Assembly: GCF_008831285.2 (NCBI RefSeq)
Contig: NC_045142.1
Span: forward strand, 3,475,001 to 3,539,000
Length of the DNA: 64,000 nucleotides
Source of the DNA: Nymphaea colorata
Lineage: Eukaryota > Streptophyta > Magnoliopsida > Nymphaeales > Nymphaeaceae
Reading direction: 5' to 3'
The position numbers were made by a program, and so were the translations under genes. Positions 24,251-38,700 of the stretch are shown one piece after another. How positions within the stretch are numbered: position 1 is the first letter of the stretch; each line of letters starts with the position of its first letter. Below the pieces are notes generated by a model that saw only the letters and a list, made by a program, of their open reading frames with translations, was not told where the DNA came from and made no database searches.

Positions 24251-27080
24251 CTCTTTCCCTTTCCCTCAATCTAAGATAACAACCGCCACCAGCCGCCGCC
24301 GCCACCACCACCACCACCATCAAAAGTCTACGGCCTAAAGTTGCTTCCTGCTCACCCTATCTCAAGTCATTTCATCAAGCACAGCTTGTTATCAGATCCC
24401 CAGCCCAATTTCCGGGCTCCATCGATCTCCACAGCTCAATAAACGAGAAAAAGTAGGAGTGAGAGAAGAGCTTATGATAACTTTAATTTAGTAAGCTAAA
24501 ATGCTAAGACACCATTAACATATAACATTTTCTTAAACAACTTGTGAGTTGACCTATCATGGGCGGAGGGAGGGGAGGGGGGAGAGAAAATTCTTTGAAT
24601 TAGAAGTTTATGGTTTGGTTGATTAAGCGGAAGGTAAAAAAAGAGCAAGTGGACATTGTTTTAATCTCCCTAGATGCACCCACTCTAGGTTGACTGCTAA
24701 CGGTTTCCCTTCACCTCACAATTTCACAGAGAGCTGGGGATCTGAGCTGCGGCTGGTCTTGAATTTCAATAACGACTCCCCTTCCAAGTAACCCTCTCGC
24801 TTTCAACGGCCCCTACTCAATTGTGAAGGCAATTCTGACACTAGATTCAACTGCATAATCTTTAATTGAATCGTGTCCTTAAGAATATATTGCAGAACAG
24901 CACATGACTCTCTTATTACTTTAATCTCATTGCCACATGGCCCTTCGTACTCCGCAGAGATAGAGAGAGAGAGAGAGATGGTGTAAGGAATCCAAAAGAT
25001 TAAAAACTACACTAGATTTTGAAAGGGTGAAATGGAATCTAGGGGACCTATGACCAATCTGGTCGTTAACTCAGAGAATTGTTTTGCGCTAGTGGCAACA
25101 CCTTGTCCCCAACGAAAACCATTCCATTAGCATCTGATCTGAGCTAGTGGCAGCAGAGAAATGGAAATGTCGACCCTGTCAGCAATGAGGTGCAAACATT
25201 TGCAGGAGCTTTTTTCATGGGGGTTCGATCACGCCGCTCATGTGGGCATGCAACCATGAGTAAAATAGTTGATGCTGCTGTCAGTTGCCTGGCTTTATGA
25301 ATACATGGCATGTGAAAGATGGTGATAGTCTAACTTTTTTTGTCCATTCTTGAGCATGGTAGAGACAAGGATCGAGCACAGTGCTGCAAATCCCGGCTAC
25401 CACCCTTTTAAGTTCTTATGTTTGTAACAGACATACATAGGTTTATGCTCGGCCCAGGTGAGGTCTTTCTCATTTGGCTTCATCCACTGATCCCCCACCA
25501 AAGTGGTCCTAGACGATAGGCTAAAATCTACATGTCCAGTTACCCCAGCACTGCCCTATAATGGCAGTAGATGGTCCTTCCCTATACTTTAGTTTCAAGC
25601 ACTAGCAGACTATAATCAATGTCCACCTGTTCTGTTCCCAGTTCTTACCAGCTGATCATAAGCTGTTGAAACCTGTTCTAAAGTGTGATGTTAGTATAGA
25701 AGTCTTAATTTGGTAGCTAGAGATCGAGTCCCAATACCTTAGGAAGTGCCATGATTGGAAAGGTGATGAAAGAAAACAAAAGTGCTGTAAATAAAGTCAA
25801 TAGAAACAGAACATTTTCAGTTCCTTTCTCTTTTGTTAATTAATACGATTACTGTTTGATGCATGTTGCTTAGTATTAAGGAAAGCATCAAAGCATCTAA
25901 TTTACATCTTTTTGATGATCAGTTTCATGTAGAACAAGCATGTGTTTGGTGCACATGAGAGGCACGTGATGCTTGAACAAGGAGATTCGAAACGGTGGTT
26001 TAATCGAAGTACCATGAGTTTCACGAAGCAGAGGGGGTGCAGGAAATTAAAGCAGATGCGAAGACTGCTTCTTTTTCTTAGTAATTTCTTGGGTTTTACA
26101 TTTCCGAGCGTCAAGTTCTGGGTGGTGATGACCAAGCTTTTGGAGTTCGGAATCTTTAGTCTTGTGCCATGGGGACAGTGGGAAAAGGCTCTTCATGACT
26201 GCATTTAATGTGTTCATGGCAGAGCTAGAATCCGCTGACATTAATTTATAATCTAAGTAGCTTAGCACCCACAAGATTGTATCTTGACCATTTGCCTTTA
26301 ATGAGCCAGAGAAGGCATTTGTTGGGGTATCAAACTCCAGTCTCCAAGTTGTCGCCAGTGTCGACGTATCCCAACAAATGATCTACACTTATTTCTACTA
26401 TAAAGAGGAAGAAGAAAAAGAAACAAGAGGTGGCGAAAAGGGCAATTAATATTAAAAACAAATATACAATAATTGGTATTATGCGATGCTTATGATAGCC
26501 TATAGTATTTTATTTGTATGTGGAAGTATGTCAGCCATGCCTAGAAACAGGAAATTGTGCACATAAATCGCTACCAACCAATAGTTAGTCACCAACGACT
26601 TGTATGTCTAACAAATTAACACTTTTTTCTTAGTCTCAAACAAAGATTTACTTTTTCTTTTTAATTCTTTTAGTTTTCATATCAATTTAGAACATTTACA
26701 TCAGCTGATATGCTGTAACTGTAGAAAATCTCCTACTGCACTTTTCAACACTGCTTTTTCTTTATCCATGAACTCTGCCTAACAAAGAAAAAAGTATGAA
26801 AGATCAGGAAAGGGCAAAAGAAAACCAGAAAACTAAAAGGTTAGGTTCATAAGCGACGAAATGATGGTAGTCGATTGTGTTTATCTGTAAGTTGGGCGCA
26901 CCTTAGTCAAAAAGAAAAATGAAATTGCCATCACAATCTTCTTCTTCATTGAGTCACTGTCATTTTCACATAATTGCAGTCCCTACTACACAACAAAGCC
27001 ACGTCCTTTCCACCATGCCGTAACACAGCTCCCCCCACCTCCCCCTCTCTTTCTCTCTCCATCTTCTTAGTTAACATGAT
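24251..27080. other. Intergenic, with a short CCA/CCG triplet run
   Basis: A cgccgccgccaccaccaccac-like triplet run lies at about 24293-24318. Overlapping 75 to 88 codon frames on both strands at 25902-26274 have no recognisable motif. (GA)n occurs at about 24962-24978. I see no gene. Confidence 0.45.
26316..26380. repeat. Short inverted repeat with TGTTGGG...CCCAACA ends
   Basis: catttgttggggta (26316-26329) pairs with tatcccaacaaatg (26367-26380), 13 of 14 bases. The TG...CA ends look like LTR ends, but no internal retrotransposon sequence or target duplication is present. Best seen as a small hairpin or solo remnant. Confidence 0.45.
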
Positions 27081-28020
27081 TTGTCTTCCACCTGTCTGCT
27101 GCACCAGATTAAATGCGTCCAATTCTCCAACTTTTCTCTCCTAAACATCGTTTTCATGCACCAGGATAAGGCTTTTGGCACTAAGGGTTTCCTCCCTAGT
27201 GGGGGTTGGAGTGCTAGGAGAGGTCTAGTCATGGCCAAGCCCCTCCGTCCTCAACCAGTGAGAGAGAGAGAAACGTGTGGAGGAGGACGCTCGAACTTTT
27301 GTTTGGTGAAAGATGAAGCGCGTTGAGGGGCCACCCATCGACTCTTTTGGAGCAATGGAGGGGGGCCATGGCTGTGCACAGTCTCTGGCATGTAGCAGTA
27401 GCAGCGGCGGCAACAGCTCCTCCGCCTTTCCGGTCGCCAGCGCAAAAGGGGAGGCCCCATTCCTGCTGGAATGGTTCTTAAAGGGGGGCACGGGTTTAGT
27501 GCCTGGGCCTGGCGCCCTCCATTGACCTGCTTTGCAGCAGGAACTCCCCTGTTTTCTTTTACAGGGCCCTCGCAGGCCGCCGCCGGTAGCCGCAGGCGTT
27601 CCCAACGAGGGTTGGGGAAAGGCTCGGGTAAAGAAAGGCCTTATGGATGCGGCGGCCTAAAAGGGCTTGGCCGGCTTTTGCTAGGCCCGTTCTCTTGTCA
27701 TCCCTTTTGGGCTCCACTCACCTTTACTCTGAAACGACTTCTGATGCATCCTTCTTTTTGTTTCATTTTCGATTAATTTGTCTTAGAAAATGAACCTTTC
27801 TTACTTCAGTCGGTTTTAGCCGTTCAGGTTGCCGGTGGCCAGCCATCCCGCCGATCAGTTCGGTCTTTTGACCAGTAAGGATGGGCATCCGGCCGAGCTC
27901 ATGGCTTCAAAAAGCCTTCTGCTCCACAAACTTTCAGATATGTTGGGCCATGGATGGGTGGGCCAGTGGGCCGGCCCAGCCCTTCTTATGAGTAGGGGCG
28001 AACCCAAACATGGCCGCTAG
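27081..28020. other. GC-rich patch with open frames, unrecognised
   Basis: From about 27230 to 27990 GC content rises well above the flanks. Frames of 70 to 126 codons are open on both strands (27225-27605 minus; 27313-27525, 27471-27776 and 27829-28020 plus). None carries a motif I can name, and overlapping open frames on both strands are expected where stop codons are rare because of GC content. Phrases such as gggcttggccgg and gggccagtgggccggccc are repeat-like. It could be a decayed gene or transposon piece. Confidence 0.35.
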
Positions 28021-31000
28021 AACTTTGCTCCAGATCAGTCTCAGCTGCTTAAATTGGGTGTCACAAGGAGCTGACCTCAACTTAGATCAGCAGCACATTG
28101 TGGCCCCACTGCAAAGACTCCTTCCTGTTATAAATTACTTTTCATCTGCATGATGTAAACAGTAAGCCATTAAAAACAAAAAAGAATGGTGCTTATGTGA
28201 AACCAAATAACTACTTTTTCAAAATTAACAAATGGGCATTCGCTTCTGAGAGAAATTATGAACTGAGTAGCCTACTGATAAAAAGAAAATATTAGTGTTT
28301 TCATTAATAAAGATAGTAGCGGTCCTTTATGAGACTTGTTTTCGTTGTTTTATATGAAAAGTTAATGTTTTCTATCGGTAACATGGTAAGCAGCTCTTTG
28401 AGAGTTTCCTCTAGAAGTAGAGCACCAATCTGTTAATTTTTAAAAATTTAGCTGTGACTTGTTATTTGGTCAAATGTAAGACACCTTTTTATAATTGTTT
28501 CATCTGAATCTTTTAAAAATAGGAGAAAGTGAAATCCCCCAGCCAAGACAACCAAAATCTCCCTCTATTTGCCTTGACAAACTCAAATATGAGTTTAGGT
28601 AACGGACAAGTTTAACAAGGTTCGGTAAGAATCAAAAAAACGAAAAATCATGAAAACACATGAGCCCGTCTCCCTTCTTACTGTTTACTGGAGATCTACT
28701 GATAACTGAATATGAATTTGATCCTCTACCAAGTGAGCTTCCAACTGCTCAGTTTCCCCATGTAGTTAAATACAAATTTAACAATATAATTTGTTCTTCG
28801 ATTCAGGGGAGACGAGATCACAGTATCCAAATTGGCATTCATGTATATTTCTTTTTCTTATATGAACATCAAGCATTGAATGGGCTCCACGAATACTATC
28901 TTATCATTACATCGTGATCCGAAGAAAATGTATTCAAACTAATCGGTTCGAGTAGCATATGACCTTTGGATGAGGTCGGCCGGGGGCCGGCCCCGGCCCG
29001 AGGGGGTCTTCATATGGAAGACAGACATTCGGCGAGAGGTAGGGAGAGAGGGGGCCTGCTTCGGGTCCCAACCAGGGGCACATATCACGTGTGTCCATGG
29101 ACCTACAATGGACAACTGAGACATCAAATTTTGGCAATATGGCGGGCACGTGAGAAGCCCCACAAACCGCACGTATGGGGGCCCTCTCCTCCTCTCTCTT
29201 TCTCTCTCTAAAAAGATTACTGAGTGGACTACCTTTGGTGTCATCCCTTTTCTTCTGGTGAGATCTCCAGGAGATCTTTGCATTAGAACGATGGAAAGCG
29301 GAAGGAAGGGTCACAAGTTATCTTTTCTGTCTTTTTCCTGGTCTTAATCAATGGGCAATTAGTTACCTGCGTTTTCCTAAGTCAGAAGTTAGAAAAGCAA
29401 GAAAGGGGAGTTCTGTTTCTTTCGTTTTTGGGGAGGGGATTGTGCTGCAGAGATCTCTGCTCTTGCTGCATTTTTCTTGTGACTGCCCACCGACAATTTT
29501 TTTTGCTTCTTTTGCTGTAATTTTTTTGTGGGCAGCACATTTGTAGTCACATAATGAACTAGAGAGAGAAAGGGAGAGAGCAGAGGCGTTGAGAGGCGTT
29601 ACGTTATGTAATAAAGAAGAGAGAGAGAGGGGAGGGGTTGAAGCTCAGCAGTGAGTAGTGACCAGCTAAGGGTGTAGGGCCCTTGACAAGCGTGTCTGAC
29701 CGCGACTTTACATCACACGGAGAAAACCCCTTTTGCCACTGTTCTCTGAAAATGGCGCTGTGGAATTTCTCTGGCTTTTCAGATTTTGCTGTTCTCTTTC
29801 TTAAGAGAAGTATGGTCCAAATACATTTACAGGGAAAAGAGATGGGCCTCCCCTTATGAAAGTCGCCTTCATTTTTTCCATCTACCAACTCAGAAGCTTG
29901 CTTTGCTTGGTCAGTGGGTCGATTACAGTCATGAATCATTGAATACTGATATGGAAAGGCGCTTTTCTCACAAGATTGCCAATATCCATCTGACTCCCAA
30001 AGCAAGAAGACATTTTCAAATACTACCAACTTCACTCTTAAAAGTTAAAAGTACAATACACAGATTTTCCCAATGTTCATTTATATGTGATGTAATTTTT
30101 TTGTCATTAGTTTATAAGTACGCTGATATTTTTCAAATTCCATAATAAAGGAAAGGTAGAAACTTTTAGAACATCTAAAGGATTTCTCGTGAACAACGTT
30201 CATAGCGATTGACTGACTGCATCCGAGGACCTTGATTTTCTGTTCAATTACGACTTCATTTTTGAGTTTCATCCCCACGACAGGTTCGTGACAAGTGAAC
30301 CAGACATGCCCAATAAAGCCAAGATTAAAAAAGAGGGTTTCGGTTGCGACTCGCCGATCTCGCCTTACTTCTGTTGATTTATTTTCGAGTTTTGGATGAT
30401 TGAATCAGAGAAAAAGATTGATAGAAACCAGCACTATTTGTCCTTACTTGGCCAAGTGGATCCCGTCCAGCGACTGGGAAACTTAAGCTTCTGCTTCCAA
30501 AAAAAGAGTTTCTTTCCTTTGCAGTTTCAACTTTCAAGATGGGCAGCACGGCGACAGAATATCGCTCTCTTCAGCGGTTCCTAAACGTCGCAGATGTGGT
30601 TGAGTCTATTGAACATAGATCATCAGGTCGGCGTAATAATTTGGAATGGCCAAGCTGCGAGGGGACCAACCAAATGGGCGAGACAGCCAAACTCCAAGGC
30701 CATGGCTCTCTGCTCGTGAATGTGACTTGACTCGATTCCCTATGAAAGATGCCACCAGCCACACTTGAGAATAATATACTTCAAGTTCTTGTGCAAGAAA
30801 CTATGAATGGAAAGATAGAAAATTCAGTGCCTCGAAGAACCCAAAAAAGAATAAAAAAGAAAACACAGATTCTGCCGTTAAAAGTTCAATAAGTGTTCAT
30901 CTTTGAATAGTGATACTTGTAAAATATGTAGATATTTACTACTTTACGGCCTTCTGAGGAGGGGACATGGGAATGACATAGTGTCGGGAATTTAGCAGGA

Positions 31001-32733
31001 GAGGTAGCAACAGTTTCTGTTTTTCTTTTTTTTTTACACTGCAGATAGCAGAAACTAATCAATGAACGAAGAACTGGTTGCTTAGACCCAAAGCGATGGA
31101 ATCTCTTTCTAATTGAGAATGGAAATGGGCACCCAGAAATTCAGCTACCCAAACCAGATTTAGAAAGGTACAAACTCCCCTTAACACGATTCCAGCATAC
31201 AACAATTGATCACATTAATTACTAGCATTTAGCTCCAGGTTGAGAGAGTTTTAAACTGTGGTTTTCACTGTTCAGAACTGCCTTACAATTTGAACAGAGA
31301 TGAGGGCACCCGGTATTTCATACAGTACAGATTAGATTTGTTAACATATGGATGACGGTACATTATAGAGATCGTAGAATGCGTAATTCCTGGGATATGG
31401 CAAAGTAAATCAAGCTAAAGGCCGTTTTTTCCCTGAATCAGCAATACATATGATTGCAGGCTGCTTCTGGTCAAGCCGCAGATTGACTTGATCACCACAG
31501 GCACCGGTTTCTTCAACCTGATGGGACCTCGGCAGTAACTATAGAGACATTATTTCTGGAGTGTGACTTGGAACCGCTACCAAGTAGCAGCGGGTCTCAC
31601 AGACGTTGACTATGCAGCAGCAGTACGTCACCAACTCTGATGTTGGCTTAAAAGTTGTTTAATGCATAGGACTAAGTTTCAGCCACCAAATTTTCCGCGT
31701 AGAATGGACTCCGCTGGTCCATTGGCCGCTGCCAGCAGGCAGTCTTCCTCGGAATCACTCTCGACTGCAACTCCAATGGGACTTTCTCACCATCTAAGCC
31801 CAAGCTGTTCGGACCATCATTTTCAAATCGAAATGGTTTTGAGTGATGACGGGACGTGTTCTATGTCGAATTCGTAAACTTGGCAGATGGAGTAAACAAA
31901 AGCCAGGTAGAAAAATGGAAACAAAATTTCTGCCCAAATTTTTATTCTCTTTACCTCGTGACGGTGGAATAGACTAATCCAACGAGAGGCCCTGTTAGCC
32001 AAGAGAGTTGGAAGTAGCACCTTACCTTAAAACTTAAAGAAGTTAAATAGTTCGATAACTAAAAGGCACATCACTTGGCAGAATTGATAGAAACATACCC
32101 AACCTCCCTCCCGGAACAGAATGAGGTAAAATGAACCGAGAAAGTTGGCAGCGCAACCGATTCTTTAAGAAATTATTTCTTTCATATCCCCAAGAATTTA
32201 AAGGAATTTGATTGCATTTGAGAAGAGCCGAGCATTCAAACTTGGAGGAACTCAAAGAAGTGAGCAGCATTGGATGGGTTATCTTATATACTTCCATCTG
32301 TTGTGATCAATGCACTACAGGATATAGAGATCGATATTTCCAAAGCGTGGCTTCGTTAGTAATTCGCGAGTTGCAATCAATTGTCTTTTTAACAATGTTA
32401 AAAAAAAAAAAAAAAAAAGGATTCAACTGATACATTTACCAACATGGTTGATGTTCATATTTATCTCTCCCCTAGCATAAATTGGAAAAATCACTAGGGT
32501 GACAAAGGAACACCCATCAACTTCGCAGCAGCAGAGTTTGCGGTGGACAATATCGCAGGAAATGGTCAGAATGTAGAACATAAACCAGCGACTGATCAAA
32601 ATTATTCATACTAAAATAGGACACGTAGCCACTGGTTGCTGTCAGAAAAGCGCAAGCTGGCAACATCGCTTGATACAGGATACTATTCAACGGACACCTC
32701 TTTAGTTGGGAGAATCCTGTACTGCTTGCTTTT
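28021..32733. other. Long intergenic stretch, no recognised gene
   Basis: Holds scattered frames up to 143 codons (29604-30035 minus; 29786-30145 plus; 28934-29314 minus) without family motifs, intron signals or agreement between strands. A poly(A) run lies at 32400-32418. The NUP62 3' end should fall just left of 32734. I see no RNA gene or transposon protein. Confidence 0.45.
28978..28998. repeat. GC-only near-palindrome
   Basis: ggccgggg, one extra g, ccgg, then ccccggcc: a 20-base palindrome with a single inserted g, in otherwise mixed sequence. Confidence 0.7.
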
Positions 32734-35700
32734 TCATCTCATCCAGTGCCTTGAACCAGACAATTCTCTGTCTACACCAGCCCCTTCACCAGCAAGTTTC
32801 TGAATTCGTGATGAGAATTCTCCAGTCTGCAAGAACCAGGAAAAATATGAAGGGAGTTAGGGAGAACAGTTAGATTCACAAAAAGAAAAAGGTAGACAAT
32901 ATGGTCCCACCAAGGTCAATGATCTAGGTACAAACAATCGGGCCTGGACTGTTAAAATTGATGGTGACATCATGCTGACCAGTGGTGACATCATGCTGAC
33001 CAGTGGGATGTACGACCATTGCTTGCAACTCCAGGTTAAAGATCAAAAGATCAACAGAATATCAAGTATGGGATAATTTGGAAGAGAAATGGGAAGTTAG
33101 AATAAGATTTAAAGGTTTATGCACTAATATTTGAGAATAATGTAGAAGAAACAGAAAATGGACAAACTGACCTTCTCGTCAATCCACATGAGTGCACTCA
33201 ACTGATTGTTCAGAATCCGCACAACTGCATCTATGGGTGTCATACCATCAGCCTCAAGTTCGCCACCCTAGAGTAAACAAACATCAGATTTTGCATTAAT
33301 AAAATACAGCAACATCAAAGAATTGAAAACACAATCTCATACCTGACTTGCATTCAGTGTCTGGATTATAGATTTGATTTGCTCTGCCATCTGTTCCATT
33401 TCCTTTTCCACAAACTCAGCCTGCTCAAACCTAAAAATTACAATAATCGGTCAAATACCCACATAAAAGGATATTTGAGAAGATAAACATGTCTATATCA
33501 GATACACCAAATCGTCAAACAAAAATTGCAAAAGCCATAATATTCTGGGGTACCATAGATGGGACAGAATGACAAGATTGCAGACTCAAGGCAGCTCTAA
33601 TGAACTAAAAAGGAATCTCAAGGTAGCATGATGAGAAAACCAAATGGAAGATATCCTGCCCACAACAAATTTACAAGGTACATAACATTGCCACGTGGAA
33701 TACATGACTGCTTCACCTGTAAACTTTCCATGAGTAAAACTGAAATTCACTAGTGCATAAAAATCTTATATTCCAAAAGTATCCAAGGATTGATTAACAG
33801 GTTCGAACAAAGACTCATTCTATCACCAATTTACACTGTGCTTCTACCTGAAGCATAGGGTGATAGGGTCACCTTTAGACAGGACTTATGATATTTAGCT
33901 TTAAGAATAATATCTCCAGGACCTTTAGCCAACATGAGGCAAATTTATTCCCCAAAATAACTAGCTGGGAGACTACATCATTCTCAACCAGAAAACAAAT
34001 AGACGCTCACAGTTACCAAAATTTTCTCAATTTAACAACCAAAAAAAAGGCTTTTCCTGTCCAGAAGAAAAGCCATTTTAACATAACCATGCAGCTTCTA
34101 TGAGATTTGCTGGCTTACTTAGGTGCATTCTGTGGTTGCAGTAATGAAAATTTATGTGAAAAGAATTATGTGAAATTGGGAACATATTGCAGAGCTAGTT
34201 TAGACACCAGAGACCAGAAGAAAACCATATACCATAATGATTGATAATTTAAAGTTAAGATTTCTCAGCTTTTCTTATTTTCCAAAAGATAAAACTTCCA
34301 TCTGATATGCATTTGTACAACATAAATGTGTTCTTGACACATTATATCTATCAGCCGAAGGAATGCTTCTATTATGTGCTAAGGTGCATTTATTTAAAAT
34401 TTTAAACCAATATTGAAACCATAAACCACGAGGTACACTAACAGAAAATAAGTGACATAAGTTTGGCCCTTAATCTTCTTTTCCCTAAAAAATTAAGATG
34501 TGAGAGAATAACTTAAATCAGCATAACCTTTTTGGCTATTTAAGTAAACCCCAAGAGAGTTTCTCCTCAATATAGGTGAAAAAACCCTTACTGGTCCAGT
34601 TACCTTTACTAACATAAGCAGATGAGGTTGACACAACAAAACAAAAAAAATGCTTACATTGAGTCCCTTGTAGAAGCCACATCATCTTCAAGCAAACCAC
34701 GTTCATCTTTGTAAATGCGTTCAGCCTCTTCTTCCATGCTTTGTAAAGCTTTATCAACCTATGATACAGGAGAAGTATCTAAATAAGAAGAGAACCAACA
34801 AGGCTGTTCTCACCCACAATGGCTGCATTAATATAACCAAGGCAAACCGGTTCTGAACCCTGCAGGAGTTTCCATCTCCCTGGCTTGTAACACCTACTGG
34901 CCATTATACTAAGAGAGAAGCAAATTATTTTTGAATTGCACATTACTACTCATCGAATCATACCCGTGTTCTAGATTGTCTTAATTAAAGGGTAGTAGTG
35001 TTCTTCCTATCAGGCATCAGAAAGGCCCTTCAGTATCCGTAGTAAATATACAGACAAATAACTTGTCAGTGTAAATGAGAAGCTTAGATAAATATATGCA
35101 TTGATTTTCATTAGCTATGTATAATGTCATACATGAACAACAACATGCATGCGCAGGAGCGTTTTCTGTGTATCAACTAAACGTGCTAGCTTCATATGGA
35201 AACCTTCAGGTCATTACTTTTTGTTGGCTCTCCATATTCAGTAAATCTTCCTTTGCTGATCTTGTGCTAACTTCAAACCACACAAGGACACCCTCCATCC
35301 CTCCTCCCACACATGTATATAAGAAAAGAGCATATCCATAATTTTCACTTATAGTCAACAAAGCCATAGCAATTTTCCTTTGGACCGAGTCTTAATATGC
35401 ATTTGCTAGATCCACTTCAATATTATGATCTTAATTGAACAAACCAATAATTCGATCTGCTTTAATATCTATACAGTGTGTTTCAATAAGAAAATGTAAA
35501 ACTAAGTCCAACTAAAACACATGATAGCATTATCTATTGGAGAATCTACTCCACTCAGAGATACATTGAACATAAGACATATGATCTGGTCATCAGAGGT
35601 ATGCTCAACATAAGATGGGATAGTATATGCAAGTAAGAGAGAGAGAGAAAGAGAGAGGCTGTTTGCCTCTCTAGAAAATTAATCATGACAGCGACGCACT

Positions 35701-38700
35701 TATGGAGCTTGATACCTTCCAGGATTTCAATCATAGCCACAAATATCGTTCCTGGGCTTTTACTGATGAAGTTTTTCTTGGCTTTTTATCAGCAAAGTTG
35801 TTTTTCGGGAGAAAATCTTGGAGTTTTTAAAAAAAAAAATCAAAATGTTAGGTAAAAATACAGAAATAAAAAAATAATAAGACAAAAATGACAAAATAAG
35901 TAGTGTATGGCATCTAGGAGGTCAAGTTAAATACCTAAAACAAGAGGAAATAAAATAATGAAACAAAAGCTGGAAAAAATAAAAACAGCAAATGAAATTA
36001 AAATAAATGAAAATTCGCGATAAAGGAATTTTGACATTTTTTCAAAATATCACGACATTTTTCCCTTTTTTCATTTTCATCATTGTCTTTGTTAATAGCG
36101 CGATATTGTCGAAAAGATCACGACATTTGTGGCTATTCTTTCAACAAAACCAACCCAATCCCATTAAAATATTGGGTAAAGAGTGAATAAAGAGCAACTA
36201 TAATTTTGGTAATGTGTTTCATATGTTAGTTCTGATCAACCCTCCTGTCCTCTCAAACTACTGGTTAAACAATCTTACCCTACTTATCTTGGTTTGCATC
36301 CCATACAATAGGAGATATCAAACAAAGCAAGATGAGAACATGGTTGTTCAATGAAGATTTCTTCATATATAACCACAATATACGCAAACAAGTCAAGATT
36401 CTTTTCGCCCCCAACATTCTCTAGAAGGGAAGTCCTTCAAAAGAACCAAGTGCTTCAATAACAATAGCCACTGAAAATCTGATGTTTGTAAGGACATTGT
36501 ACTAATAAATTTAGAATTTCTGAACTGCTAAGCTTAAATGCCATCAGCCACCAAATGTGAACTTTGACAGTTCTACACAAGTCTTCTAAAAGAATGAAAG
36601 TGGTCTTCCAACATATAGTTAGCTCACAAATTTTATTTTTATTTTTTTAGTGGGGCAATAGACAACATGTCCAGAAGCTCCCTTTACCTGACCTGATGTC
36701 ATCAAAGCATCAATGAGGTACTCTAAAGGAAGGAAGACTGTGATAAAATCAAGCATTCTTAACATGCAATTTCTCCCACAAATTTGCTAAATGCAGATGA
36801 CAACATGAAAGCCACAACACACTCAAAGGTAGATTAAATGAAAAAGTTGTAAACCTCTTGCTGATGTGTTTCGATCAATTCTAGTTGGTTCTCCAGATAG
36901 CTCTGAGTCTCAACCACTTTGGCAACCTCCGCCTGAGAAGGAAAGAGATTACCAAATTAAATTAGAGACAATCAAAGTACTGAACATTGGGATACCATAC
37001 CCATTGCATAAGGAAAGAAACCATTCTGGAGGCCAGGACAATTCAACGACTCTTGAACTTTGAGATTAGAACTGCATCTCAAGCAAGTTCATCATCAGTC
37101 ACACCACAGATAATTTTTTATTTTCCATACACAGATAAGTTTAAGATTTTCTAAATCTTTCATGCTGAATCTCAATGAGTCTGAGAACATCTTGCTTAGG
37201 CCCTTCAGGGAGCCAATATCTAGGAGATAACAAGCATTTTGACCACTTAACTTCTTGGCATATTCATGAAAAACACAAAGAATCAGAGTTTGAAGGGTGA
37301 TGAACATAAAACCTAAAACATATAGATGGTACTCCAATAATTACGTTCTAACTTCTAAATGATACCCCTAAAAATATATACTCCTAATTCCAAAAAATCT
37401 GGTCAAAACTACTTTTCTTTCAAAAGGTTCCTTCTTTGTGTAATCAAATGAGAAAAACAGAACACTACTTTTCTTTCAAAGTCTGTCTAATTTTCAAAAA
37501 AGTAAGCATTGGAGAGTATAGACTATATCTCTAACTCATATACAAAACAATATATGCATTAAATCCAGACGGAAAATAACTTGTCGACCACAAATACACC
37601 CATACTAGAACCTAGGAATTCAGAGACAGGGCTTGGAATAGACGCTTGTTAAATAATTGAGATGGTGCCATAACCAGATGTTGAATAGATACAAGGATTT
37701 CTAGGAGGAAAATCCACTCATGGATAGGCATTTAATACTCTAACTCAAAAGCAAATTCCATGAATAAACTGCAGATCTTTTATTTTTTACAAACCTCAAA
37801 AGAAAAATAGACAGACAAAGAAAAATAAGCAGCAGAACATTGAAAACTCCGACCTCAAGTCTAATAAGCACACTCCGATTCTGCAAAATTCTCCTGTCCC
37901 AATCAGCTATAGCAGCAGCCTGCTTCCTAAACTTGTTAGTTTGCTCCTGTAATTCTGAGTTCCAATCTTTCACAATCTGCAATAATTGATCATTATACAA
38001 CCTAAGTTGTGAAATAGGAGCAGATAAAACTTAATTTTTCCTTTTAGGTTCTTTGATATTGGATACATGATACTAGCATAATGTAGTTTCATCTGCATGA
38101 TATGAAACAATTATACAACAGTATCCCATATTACAAGAATATGACACTTTTCAAGATAACCACATTCAACTGTCCAGGCTCAGCAAAGACACTGAATAAC
38201 ACTAAGCGAATTAATGGTGGTATGAAGCACACTTCAGTTAAACCAAAAATACACTAAGAGGTCAGCTCAAGCTTGACTTAGCACTATAAGATATGTGCAA
38301 AGTTCAAGCCTCACACAGGACCTGAGCTCTAGTTGAATTTTAGTCTATATAAGTACACCAAAAAATGACAACTGCTGTTACATGAAGAAAATATATACAA
38401 GATCAGGCATCCTTTGCCTCATCCAGTAATACCAAATAGTTAATTGAACTAGTATCAATAACAAAAGCACCAACATGCAAAGGTCAAAATTTTGCTTAAG
38501 CACTGAAGTGTTGGACATTATCTTCTCAAGATAACCCCAACCCGATATATCCACAGTCAGACATTGCTAGCTACAAGAGTAGCCAAGCTGCCTAGCAAGA
38601 GATTAGATATTCAAAGATAACTGAATCGGTACTCATAAAACCCATGCACACCAAGCATGTCGTATGAGATACTGGTAGAGTTCTTGTCTTAAAAAATTCA

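Noticed and set aside
26319-26378. Solo LTR
   Set aside because: TG...CA ends are present but the piece is far too short and lacks direct target duplications.
27225-27605. 126-codon minus-strand ORF in the GC-rich patch as a gene
   Set aside because: Several competing frames are open on both strands and none has recognisable features; kept only as a finding.
29604-30035. 143-codon minus-strand ORF
   Set aside because: No motif, no neighbouring exon signals, and a 119-codon frame overlaps on the other strand; chance is enough.
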